Position numbers and translations under genes: made by a program. Under the pieces are notes generated by a model that saw only the letters and a program-made list of their open reading frames with translations, was not told where the DNA came from and did not search any database. A stretch of DNA of 64,000 nt from Branchiostoma belcheri (Eukaryota > Chordata > Leptocardii > Amphioxiformes > Branchiostomatidae), in the NCBI RefSeq assembly GCF_001625305.1, contig NW_017804498.1, positions 64,234-128,233 on the forward strand, written 5' to 3'. Positions 34,601 to 43,800 of this stretch are shown here, in pieces. Numbering within the stretch: the first letter of the stretch is position 1; the number at the start of each line of letters is the position of its first letter.

Positions 34601-37600
34601 AACACTCTTGTAAGACTGAACCAGAACACACATGGAACGTTGAACCAGCACACTCTTGCAAGGCTGAATTAAAACATACGTGTGGTGCCTTGGATATGCA
34701 GGAAGCCACACAGAACATTGCCCGACCAGTTAGTGATACCTCAACAGATGGCAAGGATGCAGGAGTCATTGGTAACAGTCAGGCAGTCTTGAATGGTAAA
34801 CAAAGCACTTCTACCAAGGGAGAGAATTTGTGCTCTGCCCCATTGCCCCAGGGGAAAACTCCAACAGCTAGGAAGCCAACAAGTCCAGAACCAGACCCTA
34901 CAACTGAAGATGATGAGCCGAGCATTCATTATACTGGCCATGAACAGACTGAGACTAACAGTACTGGATACAGGGGTCCTATGACCAGAAAGAGAATGTC
35001 ATCTGATGCAATACCGTCCAGCAATAACTCATCAGAGCAGAGAAAAAAGCTTAAGACATCACAAGATGAGACAGAAATATCTGTTGAAGCAGAAGGAGAC
35101 AATAGCAAAAGTAAGATTCCCCCCATGGTATCTACTACTTCAACTGTAATAAAGGAAGAACCTGTGTTACCTTCACTAGAGTCACTTGAAAGGAACAAAC
35201 CCTTGAAAGGCCAGTTGATGTCTACCCAAGAGAAGTCAGGGAGGAAGGGAAAAGCACGTAAAATACTGCGTAAGAGTGTGTCTGCTGGTAGGAAGAAAGG
35301 AGCAAGTCCAACAGTGTCAAACAAGACAGTAGAGGCAGCGGCCATCAGTGGTGACGCTCTCACAAGTGAGGTTTCAGGGGAGGGTCTGACATCACAGCAA
35401 AGGGAAAAGTCAGTGACAAGTGAAGAATCTGTAGGACTTGGTTTGTGTACAAATGTCAAGGGATCAAAAGATACTAAAAGTGCAGAGTTATTGGAGAGTG
35501 ATGCTTCACATGATTCATGTGTGACCCCTCAGAACACATCTGGAAGGAAAGAGAAAACATCAAAAAGATCTCCAAAGCGTAGATCTGTAGGCAAAATGAA
35601 AGTAGAAGAGAGTCCATTCTCCTCTTCAAAGGAAGAGCTAGGCACTACCGATGAGCTTGTAAGAGCTTCCAAGGAAGATGCATCATCACACACACAGGAG
35701 CTTGAAGACTTAACACCTACAGAATCCAATGTATCTGCGGAACCTTCTGAAAGCAAGGGTGATCTGCAGAGTCTAGTAATATGTTCACAGAACAATTTAG
35801 TACCAAAAGAAAATGCAAAACAAGGTCAAAAGAGAGGCAGATACACTGGTAGGAAGAGCAGAGCAGAGTCTGGTCCAAAGGAGACAACTGCTCTTACTGA
35901 CAAAGAGTCAGGAAGCAATGTTTCTGAAGACGATTCAAGTACACGTAAGGCATCTGTGGACAGGACAGAAGAAGAAAAGGTTTCCTCATCACTAGGAAAT
36001 TCCATGAAGAAATCTACCAGTCTGAAAAGCAAGACAAAACCATGGTCACCTTGCACAGACAAACCAGCAACTTCAGAAGCATCAAAGAGCAAAGGATCTT
36101 TGCAGAAGTCACCAGCCATCAAAGAAGGTAAAAAAGTAAAGACATCTAAAAGTCAACAAAAGGGCAGGCGTGTTGCGGAGAAGAAATTAGAACATCCCGC
36201 ATCTTCTTCAGAGGAAAAGCCAAATCTTGGCACCACAGATGAGTTTGCAAGTCAGACGTCTGAGGATGATACTCTGGCACCAAAAGGCAGACCTTTGGGA
36301 GGAGGAGAGCCCTACAAGCTCAAGAAGAAGGCTCCTTCTGTTCAAGGGAAAACTATAAGGAGGAGAGTTGCTAGACAAAGAATGATGCAAAACTCTTGGT
36401 CATCTGCAGAGGAAGATACCGGTTCAGAGATAATGAGAAATGATCAGCCATCTTCAACAGCCCAGGAACAGTTTGAAATGACAAAGCAGACTGTTAAAAG
36501 ACAACAAAAGATGAGATCTACTGGTAGGAGGAAAGTAACAGATTCTAAAGTGTCTTCACCAGAGACGGTTTCAACTGTAAGTCCTGAACATGACAGCAAG
36601 AGTTCTCAGGACACCACATTCTCACAGCCACTGGAAGTGTCAACCCACTGTGATGAGACCAGCAACCTCACGGGCAGTATGGGGGCAGAAACACCAGCTT
36701 TGTCTCCAGGTACAGGTACAACATCAGGTGAAGTAGTCACATTGGAAGGTGGTAAACCTCAGAAAAAAAGCAAACCTCGTTTATTGGTCATAGAGAACAG
36801 TGCGAAAGCTACTGGCGCTCCCAGAAGGAGCTACAGGAAGAGGGTACCTTCCTGCAAGATAATGGGCAAGACAGTTGTTGTGTACAGCAAAGTTAGGTCA
36901 CATACCTCTGAAGAAAGTAGTAGGGAAGAATCTGATGATAGCCACGTATCATTCAATCCTCCAAGTACCAGGTGGACGTACAGCAGAGAAGATAAGAAAA
37001 AGTACCAGGAAAAATCAGTTCTGACTCAGGAGTCAGAGGTAAAAGGTACAGAGACAATAGACCACCCATCCTCTGAGTCAGTAGAGCTGGAGATGCCAGT
37101 GTTGGAGGAACAAAACATGAATCCTGTTGGCAATGACATTCCTCACACAAAGCCAAGTGAAACACGAGTAGTGGAAAAAGGCACAACCAGGAGGCGGTTG
37201 CGAAGCGGTTCACCAACCGGTGTTTCTGTTACAGGAGGAACAGGAGAAACAAAAGCAAACATCGCTGATCCCAGTTTGATGGAACAGGTAGACCCTTCCA
37301 GTGTAACCTCACAAAAGCCTATGGCTACTAGGCAGAGGAGGAAAAGTTCTGTAGATGACACACTAAAGTCTCTTTCACCTGAGAAAAGCTCAGTTCCATT
37401 TCCAGGAGGGACTAAAAGAAAGACACCAAACAGTAAAATGATTGATCCTGCCTCACCTAAAAATGGAAAGAAAGTTGCAGGTTCTGCCATGAACTCAGCA
37501 ACTGGTCGAGCGTCAGGAAAAAGTGCCAAGTCTAAGCAGCATTGTGCACCTGTCTCTACAGATGGTAACAAAAGTAGAAAAAAACAAACCTCTGGGAACA

Positions 37601-37815
37601 ATAAGTCCTTCAAGAAGCCTACCCCAAGCTCTGCGACAAAATCAACTGGAGTGAAGACTAAGGTCAAGAAAGGGAAACAAGAAGCTGCACCCCAGAAGAA
37701 GAAGTCAACAGGAGTTCCCAAGAGACTACTTGTCACCAAGGCAAAGTTGCCTCCTAAAAGTGAGTTTTCTCTGAGATCCAAGTCTTCTTTGAGGCCTTTT
37801 TTCCCTATCAAGTAA
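16694..37815 (+). CDS. ZNF292/RLF/ZNF654-family C2H2 zinc-finger protein
   Basis: Exons: 16694-16828 (or the identical 15472-15606), 23489-23640, 24524-24732, 25752-25954, 26281-26417, 26638-26782, 27219-27400, 27746-27846, 28495-28652 and 29098-37815. All junctions are GT-AG with matching phase, giving 3,379 residues. Residues 1-480 are a helical domain that aligns by eye with the N-termini of vertebrate ZNF292, RLF and ZNF654 (e.g. LAQSCMNHP, then YLIYQWKKGEYCCNKELVRQWCQIQ near 280). The last exon encodes 2,905 residues, mostly disordered and Ser/Lys/Glu-rich. It has two adjacent C2H2 fingers (C1256/C1259/H1272/H1276 and C1291/C1294/H1307/H1312), a PLDLR motif at 1870-1874 that resembles CtBP-binding sites, and a run of CKxEPxHT-like repeats at about 2283-2337. 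The vertebrate relatives are nuclear chromatin or transcription factors with an equally huge last exon. Exact orthology is not settled. Confidence 0.88.
20186..20786. mobile_element. Non-autonomous PIF/Harbinger-like DNA transposon
   Basis: Terminal inverted repeats GACCCTGTTCATACCAGACT... lie at both ends, and the arms agree for about 25 bp before an internal rearrangement. The 601-bp element is flanked by TTA on each side (20183-20185 and 20787-20789), the 3-bp TTA/TAA target duplication typical of PIF/Harbinger. Many internal AACCGGTTTT motifs and a perfect 12-bp-arm hairpin (20305-20332) fold on themselves. An open frame at 20431-20673 contains ATWSVDETLPIRIFGEQELI, which resembles the start of a Myb/SANT-like trihelix domain, the second protein type encoded by Harbinger elements. 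The frame is short and is not a full domain. Confidence 0.75.
22060..22860. other. GC-rich island in an AT-rich intron
   Basis: About 800 bp of CpG-rich sequence contrasts sharply with the flanks. It is bracketed by an identical 19-bp direct repeat, TCTCTGAAGACCACAGGTT, at 21995-22013 and 23004-23022. It begins near a small hairpin (ACCTCCG ... CGGAGGT, about 22064-22100). Overlapping open frames on both strands reflect the high GC content. I do not recognise it as rRNA, snRNA or a known transposon. Confidence 0.5.
23766..24158. mobile_element. Double-hairpin interspersed element, copy 1
   Basis: A hairpin with 27-bp arms (23794-23820 and 23835-23861, one mismatch) lies at one end. A second hairpin with about 23-bp arms (24053-24075 and 24119-24143) lies at the other. 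Between them is a core of about 190 bp. An identical 19-bp sequence, CAAGGACATTATATATAAT, lies immediately outside both ends (23747-23765 and 24159-24177), as expected for a long target-site duplication. A second copy, inverted, lies at about 44892-45197. No coding capacity is visible; the class is unassigned. Confidence 0.7.
24225..24298. repeat. AT-rich simple repeat
   Basis: TATATATTT-type low-complexity sequence in intron 2 of the ZNF292-like gene. A second (TA)n run at about 25706-25722 lies about 30 bp upstream of exon 4. Confidence 0.7.
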
Positions 37816-38647
37816 CCATACCATAGACAAAATGATACAAAATGTCTTTCAATCTCCACCCAGGCACTGATTTTTACAAAGAACCTCTCATAGCCTCAAG
37901 GAAAAAAGATGTTCCTTTATTCATTATGTTATACTGGAATGGCAAAAACTTTTTTGGGCATCTGTGTACTACTCAGCACCCGTAACTTTTAGTTTTTTTT
38001 TTTAATCTTTCTTTATTTGATGTTCATAAATGAACAAAAAAGCATGGCAATATATAACTGATACATTGTCGTACCGCAAAACAAATAATAATAAACCTGA
38101 GAACAGAAATAGCAACCCCAATGCCGAAAACATATCATTTATCTTTTAGTGTAGATCACAAATTCATCCTTTAGAATAGATCACAAATTATCTAAGTATA
38201 TAATATATTATCTATTAGCTGCCTACTACATGTGCCTATCTTTAAACAGAAAATACAGTATTAAAATTCCCCCATTTTCCTTTCAATATGTTTATGTACT
38301 TTATCTTGTCTGTATGCAATGTTCAATTCTAGTTTGTAAATATAGGAACTTTAGTTTTTAGTTATTCTTCTTTTTCAAATGCTGAAGTAAATTTTATTTT
38401 ATTCCACAGGTAGCAAGCCAAAGAAAAAATGATACAGCACCACTACCAGGAACGTAGCAAGATGGAAGAATACAGAGGCCCTGCAGGTTCAGCATTACCT
38501 GTTTCATTGTACACGTAATTTATGCATTACTAACTTTCTTGAGCCAATGCTTTATCTATTGCCAGTGAGAAAAGGCTTTCAGCTATTCTATGCTATGCAG
38601 CAACGAGAGATGTCATTGATCAGGGTACTTAGCTTAAAGTTTATCAT

Positions 38648-38696
38648 AAACTAGGCCAAAGAAATATAAACTGTTTATATTTCTCTGGCCTAGTTT
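38648..38696. repeat. Near-perfect hairpin in the ZNF292-like 3' UTR
   Basis: AAACTAGGCCAAAGAAATAT (continuing to 38670) pairs with 38674-38696 across a 3-nt loop, with one mismatch that still allows a G-U pair in RNA. In the transcript it would form a stable stem of 23 bp. Confidence 0.65.
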
Positions 38697-40240
38697 CATT
38701 GTACTACATGTATAGTACATTCTACGTTCCAGTAGTATTTATCACATGTACGAGCTTTGTCATTGTAAAAGTACCTCCTCTTTGTAGAGAGGGAACAAGA
38801 TCGAGTAAGAGGACTTTTAGAACTAGAGTTGTGCCATCAAGGTGTCAGCAGAGGGTTTAGAAGTTTTCATGTAGCAAGTTTGACAGTTATACTGAACCAT
38901 TGTGCCTTGCAGTCCATGACTATTCATGAAGGATAAGGGAAATAAGTGGGAGGTTTAGTGATGAGACAGAAGATGCTGCTGTTTATCATCCCCAGAAAAC
39001 ATCTGGATGTACAAATTCTTGCCCATAGTGAGAATGAAAGATGACAACTTGCCAAGGCTGTTTCATCCACATCTCAGGTAAACATCTTTTTCACTGATAA
39101 TAAGAGAAACTTCCGTCTAATGTGGAAATCTAAGTCAAAGGAGCATTAAGAAAAATTACAGCCAAGAAATATTACAGCCAAGATACATGTACCCAGTACA
39201 TAAGCAGCAAAATTGCCAGAAGTTTTGAAAAAAGATTGTAGTAGGCTCTGAGGCAGTGCTTTACATACGGGAAATTTATTTATTTTTTACTTTTGTTTTT
39301 CCTATCCAATAGCGTTGGTAATGAAACGTTTAACATGAGTTACAGGAAATCCTCAAATACAGGCTTTGTCAAAAATAATAGAAAAGGTTGTGATGTGTGA
39401 AAATGTTCACTCAAGTTCCTCTTGCAGGTCAACCCTTATGTACATGTAAATGTTTTTCTAATGTCCTTCATCTTTTTTTCTATAAACATGCCTTTACATA
39501 TTTTTTGTCATTATGCACCTGGTTCAGGTGTTTTTTTCCTGAAACAGATATTTATTTTGTTTTTCCATGTTGATATTTGTATATCTGAATATTTGTTGAA
39601 TTATTCTACACTTTGTCAAGAGTAGCAACTGAAATAATTCGCATGATTGTCTGTGCTGGGTTAAGTGGCCAAATTATCTGTAGTAAACTTTAGCATCAGT
39701 TTTCTTTGGATATTCTACTGTTACAACAATATCTATCAATAGTGTTATATATGCTGGTAACTACTACTTTTGTTAGATGTGGGTGCATCACTTGTGTGTT
39801 AATTCATTCCTGCATAAATTAAGGGGAAAAATCAGGAGTTAGAATTAAGCCAAACAGTTCATGTCTGTTGGCCCCTTATCTTACTCAGTTACTGTTAGTT
39901 TCTTACTTTTTGACAGTTTGAGTAATTTCAAGTTAACATAACTCTTGCTGCTTATGTAGCCCTGTGTACACTGGACCAATGTGGTCCATTGTAGAAAATG
40001 GTTTCAAGCAAAGAACCTGTTTGTATATTTATCAGTTTATTTGAAAGTTAACTTTCAATTTGGTTACATTTTCTGTTATGTTAAGACATAAAAGCATATG
40101 TTATATGTTACTTGGTTGCAGTTGCCTCTGCAGTTGTGAGAGCTTTTTTATAGTATATTAAGGCAAGGCAAAATCATATGAGGATATATATATTATGTAC
40201 TTCAATCAAGTTTAACATGTTCATAGTGTTGTTTTTTTGC

Positions 40241-40246
40241 AATAAA
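40241..40246 (+). terminator. Polyadenylation signal, ZNF292-like gene
   Basis: A canonical AATAAA lies at the far end of the non-coding stretch after the plus-strand stop, just before the facing signal of the minus-strand gene. Other AATAAA hexamers occur earlier (e.g. about 38089), so shorter 3' UTRs are possible. Confidence 0.4.
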
Positions 40247-40293
40247 GGTTTATCCTTCACAATCAATGGTTTTAAATACAGGTATTTTCCATC

Positions 40294-40299
40294 TTTATT
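40294..40299 (-). terminator. Polyadenylation signal, TRPV gene
   Basis: AATAAA on the minus strand (TTTATT on plus), about 550 nt after the TRPV stop codon and only 47 bp from the opposing signal. Confidence 0.4.
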
Positions 40300-40848
40300 G
40301 TCATACAATATGCTGTTATGACTCAAGAGTGAATATAGTGAGTAATTGTTGATACATTATGATCATATACATATACAGACATTTGACAGGATCAGTCACA
40401 ATTTTACAGATTAAATTTGGTATAGTATATACATGTAGACCTGTGCTAATAGGTATGTACAATAGACTTTCCTTTGAATACACCAGTGTACAAATATGTT
40501 GTCTACGTTTAAACCCTGCCCTCACCCTACTGATGAGAGTAGCAATGTACGTCAGCAAACTAATTCCAAAGCTCTAACTTAAAGGCAACAGTATCTTCTT
40601 GATAAACTAGTTTTTTCAAGTAGTGCTGATGCCCTTTGACAGTGACATATATTAATACATGGAAGTCTGAACAAACGTTTGAATAAATAGCTGCATATTT
40701 ACAGTTGCCTTTACAATGTTTGCACTCAAAGATTTACCTGTTCACAGCTCACATTATAGTTCCTTCTTGAAACCATATTGTTTCAGATCTTATAAGCATA
40801 GAGAACAAAATGTACATTTCTGTTTTTAAAAAATGGGCACTTAAGTCA

Positions 40849-43800
40849 TTAAACATTCTTGTTGACAGGACCCGCCTTGTCTCTAGGCAACCAGCGCCCA
40901 TCTCTCTTGGAGAACAGAACGTCCATGTGCTTCTGCAGTTTTTCCCTCTTAATTCTCAGTTCCTCTTCATCTTCCTGCATTTCAGAAAGAAAACAGTATT
41001 AATATAATACTATTATACACTGGTATTGCTTTAGTTGCAGGTAATATTAAGTCGTGAAACTTTTGCAGTCATTTATATTGTAGTATATAACGTAGGAGGG
41101 AAAAAGGATGTTTTCACCTTTTTTTTAACAGTTGAAACAATTCTGTAGTACTGTCGTAATACAAGGAAGAGATGTTCATGGTTGCATGATTTTGCAGTAC
41201 AATAGTGAAGAGTTCACCACAAAAAGAAAATTTCGTGCAGATTTTTTTTGTGACAAATGGGTTTCTGTTTAACTGAATAACAGGTTTGGTGCTATGGCAA
41301 ATGTGCACTTTAATTTGAAATGTGCTTATTTTAGATTACTTACGTCAAACCTATCCTGTTTGTAATGTAGAAACAAAAAGCATGGTTTGAGCTTATGTCT
41401 TAACACTGCAAAACAATACTATGACTCAAAACAGCTGCATGTTAGTACCATAATTTCAAATCAAATGTTACTAAGTTTTAATCATTTTGATATTATATAC
41501 TGTGAATGTACCTAGTAGACATGTTATACACAAAGTCGTTTGTATTTCACACATACTATGCTACTTACATGAGAGCAAAATCCAACATACCCACAATCAA
41601 CTAAAAGTTTCCTCATTTTTTATTCCTTTAGATCCTTACAAATCTACAATGTACTTGCAAGTAGCACTTGGTCATAAACTTCCACCAAACTTCCCTTGTC
41701 ATAGTTACTAGTATTCCATGTGCATGATTTATCAGCAGGATGCATTGTGTTGAGACTTTTTTCCTGACAACTGTTCGGGTCAACAGTTCTCACAGTGTGT
41801 TGTAGGTTGAAAATTTTTCTCAAGAACATTGCCCTACAAGAACATCCCCATCTCATTTTTTCAGACTCTTTTGCTGACAACTGTTCAGGTGTTCTCACAT
41901 AGTCTGTTGTAGGTTGAAAAATTTTCTCAAGAGCATTGCCCCACAAGAACATCCCCCTCTCATCTTTTCATTGGTTGACCAATGGAGCCAAGTTTTTACA
42001 CGTACCACGTTGTGGAACCTCTCTACAAATCCTCGTTGCTGCTCTGTCTTGGTGATGCCGGTATCGTCCACCTTGTTCTGACTGCTGAGCGGCTGGGAGT
42101 ACTTCAGCTGCTCCTTCCTGAGCTGGTCCGAGGACAGCGACTGTTCCATTATAAGCACAATCTGGGCCCACTGCAGTTCCAGAGAGAATAGATAGGAGGC
42201 TCATGCACAAGAAAACTCAACTGTATAATGTTGTCCTTTGACCATAGTGAGAGTCAACAATGTTTTTCAATACTGCTTGCCAACTCTGTAATTGATTGCC
42301 TATGAGCCATTATGGAATTCATCATAGAATTGACTCAATTCTTTTGGTTAGCCACTGGTTTGTACAGTTATAACTTGGAAAAAGTATAACTTATGGAAGA
42401 AGTGCCGCCTTGGCCTCAACCCCCCCAGCCAAAAAAACAATGCACACAAAGTGGCATATTCTGATAGCTGGACTATACAGTAGTGCCACCAATATTTAAT
42501 GTTGTAAAGTAACCAGTAGGAGGTTGCACCTGTCTGAGCCACTCTTTCCTGGTCTCCTGGATGGACTGGTAGGTGTTCCCCATCATGGCAATCAGCATGT
42601 TGATTAACAGGATGGTTACCAGCCCCATGTACAGCATAAACACAGCCTGAACAAACACAAAGTCAGCTGTAGGTACAGTATGGCTACCAGCCCCATGTAC
42701 AGCATAAACACAGCCTGAACAAGCACAAAGTCAGCTGTAGGTACAGTATGGCAGCGAACATTAAAACAGACATTCTAGTTAATCAAAAGTCATCTCCTAA
42801 GTCACTGGGCCTCCAAACTTCATTTTTCAACAACATCTACTACAACTATTCTTCATTTTTGCCATATATCACACACCTTTGCCAGAAAGGGGTGCCTGAT
42901 GTGGTCAAAGGTTTCATACATGTCGGCAAATTCTCCGAAGGACATCACGATCATCCCCATGATGGACTCGAGCGGGTCCGCGAACTGGTTGTAGGTCAGA
43001 GTGGACCTGGCCGCTCGGAAGATCACAAACATCACTAGAGGCAAACAAAAGCAAACAAACTGAGTGATGTTACAGTAATATGCAAGTATAACACTGTGGA
43101 AGGCTGTTCAGTACCAAGGTGGGAGGGTACAGGATAGTACAAGGCAGTGGAAGGCTATTCAGTACCAAAGAGCGGAGGGTACAGAATAGTACAGGGCAGT
43201 GGAAGGCCGTTCAGTACCAAGGTGGGGAGAGTACAGGATAGTACAGGGTGGTGGAATACTGTTCAGTACCAAGGTGGGGAGGGTACAGGATAGTACAGGG
43301 TGGTGGAAGGCTGTTCAGTAGCAAGGTGGGAGGGTACAGGATAGTACAGGGGAGTGGAAGACTGTTCAGTACCAAGGTGGGGAGGGTACAGGATAGTACA
43401 GGGGAGTGGAAGGCTGTTCAGTACCAAGGTGGGAGGGTACAGGATAGTACAGGTTGGTGGAAGGCTGTTCAGTAGCAAGGTGGGAGGGTACAGGATAGTA
43501 CAGGGCAGCGGAAGGCTGTTCAGTAGCAAGGTAAGGGGGTGAAGATAAAACAAGGTTATTTGGAACAGTTTTCTGCTTTCCTGTAATACTTGTATGTTCT
43601 ATTAATGTCAGACTTGGCAAAGAATTATACCAGACGAGTTTTCCATTACTCTTGACGACAGCACCTACCTTGTGAGAAAGCCATCACAAACACTGCATAA
43701 ATGATGAGGAACCTCAGGATATCCCCTTTCAGCATCTTGTAGATCATCACCACAAATGGCCCCACCAACTTAAACCCCCTGGAAATAGAACAACAGTTGT

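Larger units (their letters stand above)
37816..40848. other. Shared 3' flank of two convergent genes
   Basis: This holds the 3' UTR of the ZNF292-like gene (+) and the 3' UTR of the TRPV gene (-). The sequence is AT-rich and non-coding. A 23-bp-arm hairpin lies at 38648-38696. Facing polyadenylation signals lie at 40241-40246 (+) and 40294-40299 (-). Short open frames here have no recognisable features. Confidence 0.6.

Noticed and set aside
37143..37859. 238-residue minus-strand open frame
   Set aside because: It is antisense to the Lys/Ser-rich C-terminal coding sequence of the ZNF292-like last exon. The many other minus-strand frames in 29098-37815 are shadows for the same reason.
37812..38410. 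Extra 3' coding exon of the ZNF292-like gene, starting after TTCCACAG at 38410
   Set aside because: A GTAACC donor overlaps the stop codon, but splicing there still gives an immediate TAG stop (ATC AAG TAG), so it adds no protein sequence.
43096..43540. CRISPR-like array
   Set aside because: The regular repeats have no unique spacers and the genome is animal. It is a minisatellite.
43248..43620. Repetitive frames (e.g. LYYPVPS-type repeats)
   Set aside because: Translations of the minisatellite. Unit length is not a multiple of three, so no constant protein repeat is encoded.
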